DNA of 43,712 nt from an uncultured Oscillospiraceae bacterium. GTDB lineage: Bacteria; Bacillota; Clostridia; Oscillospirales; Oscillospiraceae. Position numbers and translations under genes: made by a program. Each line of letters opens with the position of its first letter. Within the stretch, counting starts at the first letter, position 1. The stretch covers positions 1-43,712 of the forward strand of contig CAJOIU010000013.1 of NCBI GenBank assembly GCA_905234855.1, given 5' to 3'. A model generated the notes under the pieces. It was not told where the DNA came from. It saw only the letters and a program-made list of their open reading frames with translations, and searched no databases. Shown one piece after another: positions 8,492 through 15,839 of the stretch.

Positions 8492-8577
8492 TGGTGCCGG
8501 CGGCGGGACTTGAACCCGCACGTCCTTGCGGACAAGGGATTTTAAGTCCCCTGTGTCTGCCGTTCCACCACGCCGGC
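8492..8577 (-). tRNA. tRNA-Leu (anticodon UAA)
   Basis: Read on the minus strand, the acceptor stem GCCGGCG pairs with CGCCGGC. It is followed by discriminator A and an encoded CCA (8492-8494). The anticodon stem-loop GGGGACTTAAAATCCC gives anticodon TAA. The variable arm TGTCCGCAAGGACG is long, as in class II tRNAs, and the T arm carries GGTTCAAGTCCC. It has its own promoter upstream and terminator downstream, so it is a single-gene transcription unit. Canonical. Confidence 0.97.
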
Positions 8578-8587
8578 ACGCACGATT

Positions 8588-8616
8588 AGCTTACATCACC
8601 GGGGCGGAGAAGTCAA
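8588..8616 (-). promoter_or_regulatory. Promoter of tRNA-Leu
   Basis: On the minus strand TTGACT, 17 bp, TAAGCT. It lies directly upstream of the tRNA 5' end, within the 45 bases between the tRNA and the preceding hypothetical gene. Confidence 0.7.
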
Positions 8617-8622
8617 GTGCCG

Positions 8623-9045
8623 TTAGGTTGCCGGTCGAAACCGGAGGAGACCTTTATCATAGGAGAGAGCGGTAAGATTCTCCCCCTCCTCGGAGCGGAC
8701 GATCAGCCGCTGCCAGCCGTCGCCGTCCGGTGCGTCGGCGGCGATGTCACACCAATGGGCGGAAGCGTCCGTGCCGAAGATCATGCCGACGGAGTTGTCC
8801 GCCGGCTTCCGGCAAAAGGCTGCTGCTGCCGTGTCCCCATCGCCGATCACAGCGATCTGCTGCGGCTCCAGAAAGCCCTCCCGCCGCGCAAGCGCCTCCA
8901 GCACGCCGATCACACCGCCCGGGGCGTTATCCTCTGCCGCTTTGGCAAGGTAGACGCGCCGCACCGGGCCAAGCTCCGTCCACGGAACATGGGGGAAATA
9001 TTTGTTCCGCAGTGTTTTTTGATTTTCATTAGTTAACATAATCAT
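8623..9045 (-). CDS. Hypothetical protein, 140 aa, coupled to the HxlR regulator
   Basis: I do not recognise this family. The protein is soluble, acidic in the second half (SEEGENLTALSYDKG), with a short N-terminal helical part (LTNENQKTLRNKYFPHVPWTEL) and no signal peptide. Its ATG at 9045 overlaps the stop of the HxlR-type regulator (ATGA), which argues strongly that it is real and translated with it. A second ATG six bases downstream is equally possible. It ends just before the tRNA-Leu promoter. A role as accessory to the regulator or the divergently encoded flavoenzyme is only a guess. Confidence 0.65.
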   Translation of the reverse strand: MIMLTNENQKTLRNKYFPHVPWTELGPVRRVYLAKAAEDNAPGGVIGVLEALARREGFLEPQQIAVIGDGDTAAAAFCRKPADNSVGMIFGTDASAHWCDIAADAPDGDGWQRLIVRSEEGENLTALSYDKGLLRFRPAT

Positions 9046-9494
9046 TTATTCTGTAACCTCGGTTCGAAACGCTTTTTTGTTACATAGGGCTTTTTCATCC
9101 GAGCCTCATCCCGTTCCCGATAGCCGTGCCACATCTCGCCGAGGGGATCGGTGGGCATGTCCTTGGCCTTCATGTCCTTCCATCCGGCGTCATATACCGC
9201 CCGCAGCAGCGGCACCATGGAAAGCCCGGCCTCGGTCAGCCGGTATTCCGTGCGGGGCGGCGTATCCGAAACGACGGTGCGGTAGATGAGCCCGTCCGCC
9301 TCCATGCTCCGTAGATTCTCCGTCAGTACCTTATGGCTGATGGGGAGCTGCTTTATGAAATCCGAAAAATTGGTTTTGCCCTCGTCGAACACCATCGCCA
9401 TCAGAATAAACGGCTTCCATCGGCAGAACAGGATGCGCATCATATGATTATACGGATCCTTCTTTACATCGAAAACCAGCTCTTGCCCGTCCAT
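9042..9494 (-). CDS. HxlR-family winged-helix transcriptional regulator
   Basis: A 150-residue regulator with the HxlR/DUF24 winged-helix pattern: RWKPFILMAM (helix 1), NFSDFIKQLPISHKVLTENLRSMEADGLI (recognition helix) and a wing ending TEYRLTEAGLSMVPLL. Proteins of this family bind inverted repeats as dimers and often sense reactive aldehydes, quinones or redox changes through an N-terminal Cys; here the only nearby Cys is in the ILFCRWK helix. The start at 9494 has GGGGAGG eight bases before it; an upstream in-frame ATG is far less likely. It is divergent from a flavin-dependent reductase gene and a perfect GTTACC-N4-GGTAAC palindrome lies between them, the expected arrangement for a local regulator and its target. 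Confidence 0.9.
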   Translation of the reverse strand: MDGQELVFDVKKDPYNHMMRILFCRWKPFILMAMVFDEGKTNFSDFIKQLPISHKVLTENLRSMEADGLIYRTVVSDTPPRTEYRLTEAGLSMVPLLRAVYDAGWKDMKAKDMPTDPLGEMWHGYRERDEARMKKPYVTKKRFEPRLQNK

Positions 9495-9520
9495 GCGCCG
9501 CACCTCCCCTTGATAGCTCC

Positions 9521-9549
9521 ATACTACCACAACCGCATCCGCCGGGCAA
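9521..9549 (-). promoter_or_regulatory. Promoter of the HxlR-type regulator gene
   Basis: On the minus strand TTGCCC, 17 bp, TAGTAT. The palindrome at 9558-9573 lies immediately upstream of the -35 element. Confidence 0.55.
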
Positions 9550-9557
9550 GGGCAAAG

Positions 9558-9573
9558 GTTACCCACAGGTAAC
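9558..9573. promoter_or_regulatory. Candidate HxlR operator: GTTACC-N4-GGTAAC
   Basis: A perfect inverted repeat with 6-bp arms and CACA spacer. It sits between the two divergent promoters, 8 bp from the -35 of the regulator gene and 22 bp from the -35 of the reductase gene. That it is the HxlR-type protein's site is inference from position and symmetry. Confidence 0.55.
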
Positions 9574-9595
9574 ATACGCACATGAAAGTGCGATA

Positions 9596-9624
9596 TTGAC
9601 GAAGAGTTTCAGTTAAGTTACAAT
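9596..9624 (+). promoter_or_regulatory. Promoter of the flavin reductase gene
   Basis: TTGACG, 17 bp, TACAAT. Strong SigA-type match about 30 nt upstream of the ribosome site. Confidence 0.8.
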
Positions 9625-9656
9625 CAGTTTATCAAAAGAACAAAGGAGACTCCGCC

Positions 9657-11624
9657 ATGCTGAAATATCCCCATATGTTTGCGCCCATGACCATCAAGGG
9701 TGTTACCTTCAAAAACCGCGTCATGGACGCGCCGAAGACCACGGACCGCACGGTGTTTCCCGGCGGCACACCCACCCCGGAGTGCATCAACGGCTATGAA
9801 GTCCGCGCCCGCGGCGGCGTGGGCTGCGTCACGCTGACGGAGTCCTTCGTGGACGACGACCGCTCCGCCCGCCACGATCATACCATCGACTTCTACACCC
9901 CGAACAAGAGCGTGTACCATCAGGAAGCGCTGTTCGTGCTGGCAGAGGCCATCACCCGCCACGGGGCTGTGGCGAGCGTGGAGCTGAACCACACCGGCTG
10001 CGTGAACCATCCGTCCACGATCAAGGACGGCAAGAACCCATTCGGCCCCTCCGCGTTCCTGCGGGAGGACGGCGTGCAGGTGGAGGAAATGACCGTCGCG
10101 GATATGCATGAGGTGGCGGATCACTTCGCCCAGGCGGCCCTCGGCGCGAAGCTCGCAGGCTTTCAGATGGTCATGCTCCACGGAGGCCACGGCTGGCTTC
10201 TTGGCCAGTATATCTCACCCCTTACGAACCACCGCACGGACGAGTACGGCGGCAGCATGGAAAACCGCGCCCGCTTCCCGCTCATGGTCATCGACCGCAT
10301 CCACGAGGTCTGCGGCGACGATCTTCTCATCGAGTACCGTATGTCCGGCGCGGAGCGCGTCCCCGGCGGCTTAGAGCTTTCCGAAGCCGTGGAATTTGCG
10401 AAGCTCATCCAAGATAAGGTCGACATCATCCATGTCACCTCCGGCATGTACCATAACCACGTCGCCTCCAAGGCCTTCTCCAGTATCTATCATCCCCACG
10501 GCTGCAACCTTGACCTTGCCGAGGCCATCAAGAAGGCCGTACATATCCCCGTCACCGCCGTGGGCGGCTTCAACTCCCCGGAGCAGATCGAAGAGGCCAT
10601 CGCCTCCGGCAAGTGCGATTTTGTAGCTCTTGGCCGCCAAATGCTGGCCGACCCCGAATTTGTGAACAAGGTCGCGAAGGGGAAGGAAGACGAGATCATG
10701 CCCTGCCTGCGCTGCTCCTGCTTCAATCCCTTGGCCTCCGACCCGGATAAGCGGGTACAGGTCGTGCCGTTTGAGTGCACGGTGAACCCCACCTCCATGC
10801 GCCAGCTTCGCCTGCAGAGCAGCACGCCGGATGTGAAGGAAAAGGGACAGAAGGTGCTCGTCGTGGGCGGCGGCCCCGGCGGCATGTACGCGGCTCTCAC
10901 CGCGGCGGAGCGCGGCCATCGCGTTACGCTGATGGACAGTCGGGAGAAGCTCGGCGGCACGCTATGGTATACCAGCTACGACTGCCACAAGGACGATATG
11001 CGGAAGTTCCGGGATCATCTCGCGAACCGCGTCTATCGCGCCGGAGTGGATGTGCAGCTCGGCGTCACCGTCACCAAGGAGACCGTCGAGCAGTTTAACC
11101 CCGATGCCGTTATCCTCGCCATCGGCGGCCGTCCCGTCGCTCCCCGCATTCCCGGTCTGCGCGAGAACGCGAAGTATGCTTTGAACGCCTATACGCAGGA
11201 ATCCGGCAAGAAGATCGTGATGATCGGCGGCGGCCTCGTGGGCGTGGAGGTTTCCATGCATCTGGCGGACACCGGCCATGAGGTCGTGGTTCTCGAGATG
11301 CTGGACGACTACTGCCGCGACGCGCTTTTGAGCCACAAGGAGGCCATCCGGCTGCTTATGCCGGAGAGCATGAAGGTCCTCTGCTCTACCCGTGTGACGG
11401 AAGTCGGCGCGGACTATGTGAAGGCGATCGACCCCGAAGGGAACGCGGTCGTCTTCCCGGCGGACAACATCTATTACGCGCTGGGCTTCCGCGCTCCCAC
11501 AGATGAGCTTGCCGAGCTGCGCTCTGTCTGTGCCCGCACAGCCGTGATCGGCGACTGCAACAAGCCTGCCCGCATCATGCACGCCGTCCGCGACGGTATG
11601 TTCGCCGCTCTCGATATCGTTTGA
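9657..11624 (+). CDS. NADH:flavin oxidoreductase / 2,4-dienoyl-CoA-reductase-like Fe-S flavoenzyme
   Basis: A 655-residue ene-reductase of the FadH/BaiCD/BaiH type: an Old-Yellow-Enzyme FMN barrel (about 1-345; HGGHGWLLGQYISP and NHRTDEYGGSMENRARF are family hallmarks), a [4Fe-4S] Cys cluster, then FAD and NAD(P) Rossmann domains (VLVVGGGPGGM about 399-409; VMIGGGLVGVEV). It should reduce a C=C bond of an unsaturated acyl, steroid or aromatic acid substrate, with electrons passing NAD(P)H-FAD-FeS-FMN. Oddity: the cluster Cys are Cys350, Cys353, Cys355 and Cys374, that is C-x2-C-x-C-x18-C rather than the usual C-x2-C-x3-C-x11/12-C. The ribosome site is AAAGGAG. It stands alone behind a strong promoter, divergent from the HxlR-type regulator, and ends in a strong terminator. 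Confidence 0.9.
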   Translation: MLKYPHMFAPMTIKGVTFKNRVMDAPKTTDRTVFPGGTPTPECINGYEVRARGGVGCVTLTESFVDDDRSARHDHTIDFYTPNKSVYHQEALFVLAEAITRHGAVASVELNHTGCVNHPSTIKDGKNPFGPSAFLREDGVQVEEMTVADMHEVADHFAQAALGAKLAGFQMVMLHGGHGWLLGQYISPLTNHRTDEYGGSMENRARFPLMVIDRIHEVCGDDLLIEYRMSGAERVPGGLELSEAVEFAKLIQDKVDIIHVTSGMYHNHVASKAFSSIYHPHGCNLDLAEAIKKAVHIPVTAVGGFNSPEQIEEAIASGKCDFVALGRQMLADPEFVNKVAKGKEDEIMPCLRCSCFNPLASDPDKRVQVVPFECTVNPTSMRQLRLQSSTPDVKEKGQKVLVVGGGPGGMYAALTAAERGHRVTLMDSREKLGGTLWYTSYDCHKDDMRKFRDHLANRVYRAGVDVQLGVTVTKETVEQFNPDAVILAIGGRPVAPRIPGLRENAKYALNAYTQESGKKIVMIGGGLVGVEVSMHLADTGHEVVVLEMLDDYCRDALLSHKEAIRLLMPESMKVLCSTRVTEVGADYVKAIDPEGNAVVFPADNIYYALGFRAPTDELAELRSVCARTAVIGDCNKPARIMHAVRDGMFAALDIV

Positions 11625-11644
11625 GTTTTCCTCAATATCCAAGA

Positions 11645-11675
11645 CCTCCCGCGACCTCGATTCGCGGGAGGTTTT
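11645..11675 (+). terminator. Intrinsic terminator of the flavin reductase gene
   Basis: CCTCCCGCG pairs with CGCGGGAGG and is followed by TTTTGCTTT, 20 bases after the stop codon. Confidence 0.9.
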
Positions 11676-11700
11676 GCTTTGACGAGCCTTGCCGGATTTC

Positions 11701-11729
11701 TTGTGTGCCGCGGCGATGTGTGCTATACT
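11701..11729 (+). promoter_or_regulatory. uvrB promoter (extended -10)
   Basis: TTGTGT, 17 bp, TATACT, with TGC directly before the -10 (extended -10). No clear LexA box (GAAC-N4-GTTC or CTG-N10-CAG type) was found by eye near it. Confidence 0.55.
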
Positions 11730-11762
11730 TATTTTTCAGTAAACGCAAAGGAGCGTGTCGGC

Positions 11763-13736
11763 ATGGGACAATTCAAGGTCGTATCGCCGTATGAGCCCTC
11801 GGGCGATCAGCCGGAGGCCATCGAGGCGCTGGCCTCGGGCGTGGAAATGGGACTGACCGAGCAGGTGCTTTTGGGCGTGACCGGCTCGGGAAAGACCTAT
11901 ACCATGGCGAAGGTCATCGAGCGGCTGCAGCGGCCGACGCTTGTGCTGGCGCACAATAAAACGCTGGCGGCGCAGCTTTGCAGCGAGTTTCGGGAGTTCT
12001 TCCCCGAAAACGCCGTGGAGTATTTCGTGAGCTATTACGACTACTATCAGCCGGAGGCGTATATCCCCCATACGGATACGTTTATCGAGAAGGACTCCTC
12101 CATCAACGACGAGATCGACCGCCTGCGCCACAGCGCCACGAGCTCGCTTTTCGAGCGGCGGGACGTCATCATCGTATCGTCGGTGAGCTGCATCTACGGC
12201 CTCGGCGATCCCATTGACTACGCGAACATGGTGATCTCCCTGCGTCCGGGCATGACAAAGCCCATGGACGAGGTGCTGCGCAAGCTCGTGGAGATCCGCT
12301 ATGAGCGCAACGACATCGCCTTTGAGCGCAATATGTTCCGCGTCCGGGGCGATACGCTGGAGATTTATCCCGCCTATGCCAAGGACTACGCCTTCCGTGT
12401 GGAATTTTTCGGGGACGAGATCGACCGCATCTCGGAGATCAACGTGGTCACCGGCGTACCGAACCGCACGCTGAGCCATGTGGCGATCTATCCCGCCTCG
12501 CATTATGTCACGACGCACGAGAAAATGACCCGCGCGATCCAAGAGATCTATGCCGAGATGCAGGAGCGTGTGGCGTATTTCAAGGCAAACGGCAAGCTCC
12601 TTGAGGCGCAGCGCATCCAGCAGCGCACTGAGTACGATATCGAGATGATGCAGGAGCTTGGCTACTGCTCCGGCATTGAAAACTATTCCCGCGTCATCTC
12701 CGGCCGGGCGCCGGGCAGCGCACCCATGACGCTCATCGACTATTTCCCGGAGGATTTCATTCTCTTTGTGGACGAGAGCCATGTCACTCTGCCGCAGGTG
12801 CGGGCGATGTACCGCGGCGACCGCAGCCGCAAGGAGACGCTGGTGGAATACGGCTTCCGCCTGCCGTCGGCATTCGACAACCGGCCGCTGAAATTCGAGG
12901 AATTTGACGAGCGCATCCGGCAGGCGATCTATGTCTCCGCCACGCCGGGGCAGTATGAGCGCGAGCGCGCCGGGCAGATCGCCGAGCAGGTCATCCGCCC
13001 CACGGGTCTTCTCGATCCGCGGGTGGAGGTGCGCCCCGTAGAGGGGCAGATCGACGATCTCATCGGCGAGATCAACGCCCGCATCGCCAAAAACCAGCGT
13101 ACCCTCGTCACCACCCTCACCGTGAAGATGGCAGAGGATCTGACAGCGTATCTCACCGACGCGGGCATCCGCAGCCGGTATCTGCACCACAACATCGGCT
13201 CCATGGAGCGGATGGAGATCATCCGTGATATGCGCCTCGGCTCGTTCGACGTGCTGGTGGGCATCAACCTCCTGCGCGAGGGGCTCGACCTGCCGGAGGT
13301 GTCGCTCGTCGCCATCCTCGACGCCGATAAGGAGGGCTTTCTCCGCTCCGAGACGAGTCTCATCCAGACCATCGGCCGCGCCGCCCGAAATGCGGACGGC
13401 ACCGTCGTCATGTACGCCGACACGGTCACGCCCTCCATGCGCGCCGCCATTACGGAAACGGAGCGCCGCCGCGCAAAGCAGGAGGCGTATAACGCCGCGC
13501 ACGGCATCGTGCCGCAAACCATCGTGAAGAGCGTGCGCGATCTCATCGAGATCTCCGACAGTGCCGCCGAGGCCGAGGCAGTCACCGCCGCAGGCGTGAA
13601 GATGACCGAGCGCGAGCGCCGCGCCGAGATCGAAAAGCTTGAAAAGGAGATGAAGCGCGCCGCGCAGATGCTGGAGTTCGAGTATGCAGCCATCATCCGC
13701 GACCGCCTCGTGATGCTGCGGGGACAGAAATCCTGA
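11763..13736 (+). CDS. uvrB: Excinuclease ABC subunit B
   Basis: Damage-verification helicase of nucleotide excision repair; it takes over DNA from UvrA and recruits UvrC. The 657-residue protein has Walker A GVTGSGKT near residue 38, the DNA-gripping beta-hairpin [12 protein letters not shown] (about 95), FVDESHVT (motif II region), [10 protein letters not shown] (motif III region), [14 protein letters not shown] and QTIGRAARN (motifs V-VI) and the C-terminal UVR helix pair [20 protein letters not shown] that binds UvrC. The ATG at 11763 has AAAGGAG nine bases upstream. In many Firmicutes uvrA follows directly; here a terminator comes straight after uvrB, so uvrA is elsewhere. Full length and intact. 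Confidence 0.98.
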   Translation: MGQFKVVSPYEPSGDQPEAIEALASGVEMGLTEQVLLGVTGSGKTYTMAKVIERLQRPTLVLAHNKTLAAQLCSEFREFFPENAVEYFVSYYDYYQPEAYIPHTDTFIEKDSSINDEIDRLRHSATSSLFERRDVIIVSSVSCIYGLGDPIDYANMVISLRPGMTKPMDEVLRKLVEIRYERNDIAFERNMFRVRGDTLEIYPAYAKDYAFRVEFFGDEIDRISEINVVTGVPNRTLSHVAIYPASHYVTTHEKMTRAIQEIYAEMQERVAYFKANGKLLEAQRIQQRTEYDIEMMQELGYCSGIENYSRVISGRAPGSAPMTLIDYFPEDFILFVDESHVTLPQVRAMYRGDRSRKETLVEYGFRLPSAFDNRPLKFEEFDERIRQAIYVSATPGQYERERAGQIAEQVIRPTGLLDPRVEVRPVEGQIDDLIGEINARIAKNQRTLVTTLTVKMAEDLTAYLTDAGIRSRYLHHNIGSMERMEIIRDMRLGSFDVLVGINLLREGLDLPEVSLVAILDADKEGFLRSETSLIQTIGRAARNADGTVVMYADTVTPSMRAAITETERRRAKQEAYNAAHGIVPQTIVKSVRDLIEISDSAAEAEAVTAAGVKMTERERRAEIEKLEKEMKRAAQMLEFEYAAIIRDRLVMLRGQKS

Positions 13737-13752
13737 CATGCAGTTGCGCAAA

Positions 13753-13779
13753 GCGCCGCTCACAGGGCGGCGCTTTTTT
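13753..13779 (+). terminator. uvrB terminator
   Basis: GCGCCGC and GCGGCGC form a stem with a seven-base loop, followed by TTTTTT. Confidence 0.9.
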
Positions 13780-13788
13780 GCATGGATT

Positions 13789-13813
13789 TGAAACCGTTTG
13801 CCCCTTTTTCGTC
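13789..13813 (+). promoter_or_regulatory. ECF-type promoter upstream of its own sigma gene
   Basis: TGAAAC at 13789-13794 and CGTC at 13810-13813 are separated by 15 bp, close to the TGAAAC-N16-CGTC/CGTA pattern of extracytoplasmic-function sigma factors (SigM/SigW type). The position just before an ECF sigma gene suggests autoregulation. Confidence 0.55.
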
Positions 13814-13855
13814 ATAGGATAGGTGACGATCGTCATTGGAAACGAGGTGATGATA

Positions 13856-14407
13856 GTGGACGAAAGACAAGCGCTCCGCGCCCTGCGAAGGCGCGACGAA
13901 GCGGCGCTTGCGTGGTTCATTACGCGGTATGCGGCGTATGTAAGCGCCGTGATCCGCAGCGTCGGCGGCATTTTTCTCGCGCCGGAGGATATCGAGGAGG
14001 CCGCTTCCGATGTGTTTCTGATCCTCTGGCAGAACGCCGCAAGCGTGCGCCCCGGCAAGGAAAAGGCTTATTTAAGCGGCGTCGCCCGCAACAAGGCGCG
14101 GGAGCGGCTACGCGCCCTCGGGCAGGAGCTGCCGCTGGAGGAGGACGTTCTCGCCCTGCCTGATGCGGACATGGAGGGTGATCTCAACCGCCGCGAGCAG
14201 GCAGATGTCCTGCGACGGGCGCTGCTTGGCATGGGCTGGCCGGATCGGGAGCTTTTTCTGCGCCACTATTATTACGGACAGCCGCTCTCCCGGATCGCGG
14301 AGGCGATGGATATGAACCTGTCCACCGTGAAAACGCGGCTGCGCCGCGGACGGGAGCGACTGAAGGAGGAACTGATGAAAGGAGGCATTTCCCATGAGGA
14401 TATCTGA
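13856..14407 (+). CDS. ECF-family RNA polymerase sigma factor
   Basis: A sigma-70 family ECF factor of about 183 residues. Region 2 is seen as LAWFITRYAAYVSAVIRSV and EDIEEAASDVFLILWQN (-10 recognition and core binding), and region 4 as LFLRHYYYGQPLSRIAEAM followed by the helix-turn-helix NLSTVKTRLRRGRERLKEEL (-35 recognition). The GTG at 13856 is taken as the start because GAGG lies eight bases upstream; an earlier GTG at 13823 would add eleven residues. The gene overlaps the anti-sigma gene by 14 bases and has an ECF-like promoter in front, so it forms a self-controlled stress-response switch. Signal unknown; related factors respond to envelope stress. Confidence 0.92.
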   Translation: MDERQALRALRRRDEAALAWFITRYAAYVSAVIRSVGGIFLAPEDIEEAASDVFLILWQNAASVRPGKEKAYLSGVARNKARERLRALGQELPLEEDVLALPDADMEGDLNRREQADVLRRALLGMGWPDRELFLRHYYYGQPLSRIAEAMDMNLSTVKTRLRRGRERLKEELMKGGISHEDI

Positions 14408-15374
14408 TCTGATGGACGCGATTGAGGATGATACCGTCGTTCTCCCGGAAACAGACGCTGATGCCTCCGCGCGGATCATGGAGGCAACGATGAAAAAAAT
14501 CCATACGATCGAAGGAAACAAAACAATGCCCGCCAAAAGGCTGGGCAGGGGCGCGCTGGCGGCTATCATCGCCGCGGCGATCCTCGCGCTCTCCGGCGCG
14601 GCGCTGGCGGCGGGGCATATGTTCCAGCTCGTGAACTGGAAGGGCGAGCCAGTGGGCGAACCCGAGCCGATGGCGACGCCGCATCTGGAAACGGCGATAG
14701 CTGCCGAGGACGAAAGCTCGCAGGCGGCGGCGAGGATCGTCGAGAGCCAAAAGAGCGGCGAGCTCGTGATCATCCGCCATGCGGACGGCTCCGCCGAGAG
14801 CGCCGAACGCCGGGAGGAGCTCGGCTCGCTTGAGGAGCTGCGGGAACGGCTGGCGGCGGAGGACTCCGTTTTGACCGTGCCGTTTCATATCCCGGCGAAC
14901 TGGAGCTTTTCGCAGGGCTGGCTCACGCTGGAATCCGCCGCTGGCTATGGCTATACGCTGGTCTCCGCGGAGGAAACCGACTATGACTTCACGGCGGAGC
15001 GCTGGGCCGCGGCGGAGGGCGGCGACTTTATCGCCGGCTATCTCGTGGTTTTCCACGACGCCGACGGGGAGGAGCGCGCCATCGAGGCGCGGCTCCAGTG
15101 GCCGGAGAACGAGCACGCGTTCGGCACCGAGGACGGCGACCGCGCGGAGGCGCTTACGGTGGATGGCATGGAAAACGCGCTGCTGATCGAACGCTCTCAG
15201 TCGGCGACGGTCTATATGCAGAAGCCGCTGGACGAGCCGATCGCCTACGAGAGCGTATTTCACCTGATGAACCCCGAAAGCGTGCCTATAACGGAAGCGT
15301 TCACAACGGCGTTTTACCGGCTGAATGGCTGGAACGCCGACGCCGATGAGCTGACGGTGCTGATCGCGCCGTAA
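14394..15374 (+). CDS. Membrane-anchored putative anti-sigma factor
   Basis: A 326-residue protein with a short cytosolic N-terminus (1-52), one transmembrane helix (about 53-74, GALAAIIAAAILALSGAALAAG) and a 250-residue extracellular part. The layout and 14-base overlap with the ECF gene identify it as the partner that holds the sigma factor at the membrane. The N-terminal LMDAIEDDTVVLPETDADAS segment would be the sigma-binding part; no zinc HxxxCxxC motif is present, so it is not of the ZAS type. The external part is acidic (EDESSQAAARIVES; EELGSLEELRERLAAED) with a beta-rich C-terminus that I cannot assign (DUF4179/DUF4367-like proteins have similar layout). It may sense envelope ligands or be processed by intramembrane proteolysis; neither is shown by the sequence. 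Confidence 0.8.
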   Translation: MRISDLMDAIEDDTVVLPETDADASARIMEATMKKIHTIEGNKTMPAKRLGRGALAAIIAAAILALSGAALAAGHMFQLVNWKGEPVGEPEPMATPHLETAIAAEDESSQAAARIVESQKSGELVIIRHADGSAESAERREELGSLEELRERLAAEDSVLTVPFHIPANWSFSQGWLTLESAAGYGYTLVSAEETDYDFTAERWAAAEGGDFIAGYLVVFHDADGEERAIEARLQWPENEHAFGTEDGDRAEALTVDGMENALLIERSQSATVYMQKPLDEPIAYESVFHLMNPESVPITEAFTTAFYRLNGWNADADELTVLIAP

Positions 15375-15383
15375 ACCCGGAAA

Positions 15384-15424
15384 CAGAAAAAACAAGCGGC
15401 ACGCCCGACATTGGGGCGTGCCGC
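15384..15424 (-). terminator. Terminator of the ssnA-ygfK-ygeY-ygeW-ridA operon
   Basis: GCGGCACGCCC (15396-15406) pairs with GGGCGTGCCGC (15414-15424). Read leftward the stem is followed by TTGTTTTTTCTG. Read rightward there is no T run, so the anti-sigma gene may rely on the stem alone. Confidence 0.85.
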
Positions 15425-15441
15425 GAGCTGTTATGCGCTTT

Positions 15442-15816
15442 TTATCTGACCCGGACGCCGATGGCCTCGATCTCGAGCGGCATATCCTTCGGCAGCTTCG
15501 CAGCCTGCACGCACGAGCGCGCGGGCTGCACATCGCCGTTGAAATACTCGGCATAGACCTCGTTCACGGCGGCAAAATCGTCCATATCCCGCAGAAACAC
15601 CGTGGTTTTCACCACATGCTGCAGGTCGCTGCCGCCCGCCTCGAGGACGGACTTGACGTTCAGGATGCTCTGGCGCGCCTGCGCCCGGATGCCCTCGGGC
15701 AGGCGTCCCTGCGCATCGGTGGGTATCTGGCCGGAAACGAACACGAGATCGCCGAAGCCCACGCCCGCGGAATACGGGCCGAGGGCGGGTGTCGCGCCGG
15801 ATAGCTTTTTCATCAT
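15442..15816 (-). CDS. ridA: RidA family enamine/imine deaminase
   Basis: A 124-residue RidA/YjgF/UK114 protein. These trimers hydrolyse reactive enamine/imine intermediates such as 2-aminoacrylate to keto acids plus ammonia. Seen: AVGPYS-like ALGPYSAG near the N-terminus, VFVSGQIPTD, the family pattern HVVKTTVFLRDMDDFAAVNEVY, the carboxylate-binding Arg100 in PARSCVQAAKLP and the terminal LEIEAIGV. AGGAGG eight bases before the ATG at 15816 fixes the start. It is the last gene of the ssnA operon, 23 bases behind ygeW. A RidA here fits a pathway that passes through 2,3-diaminopropionate, whose ammonia-lyase (YgeX) releases 2-aminoacrylate; that link is inference, since ygeX is not in the window. 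Confidence 0.93.
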   Translation of the reverse strand: MMKKLSGATPALGPYSAGVGFGDLVFVSGQIPTDAQGRLPEGIRAQARQSILNVKSVLEAGGSDLQHVVKTTVFLRDMDDFAAVNEVYAEYFNGDVQPARSCVQAAKLPKDMPLEIEAIGVRVR

Positions 15817-15839
15817 GGATGCTTCCTCCTTTGATTGCA

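Noticed and set aside
11736-13763. A long open frame on the minus strand opposite uvrB (675 codons)
   Set aside because: The GC-rich third positions of uvrB create stop-free antisense frames. The translated product is His/Arg/Asp/Ala-rich with no recognisable domain, and no ribosome site fits.
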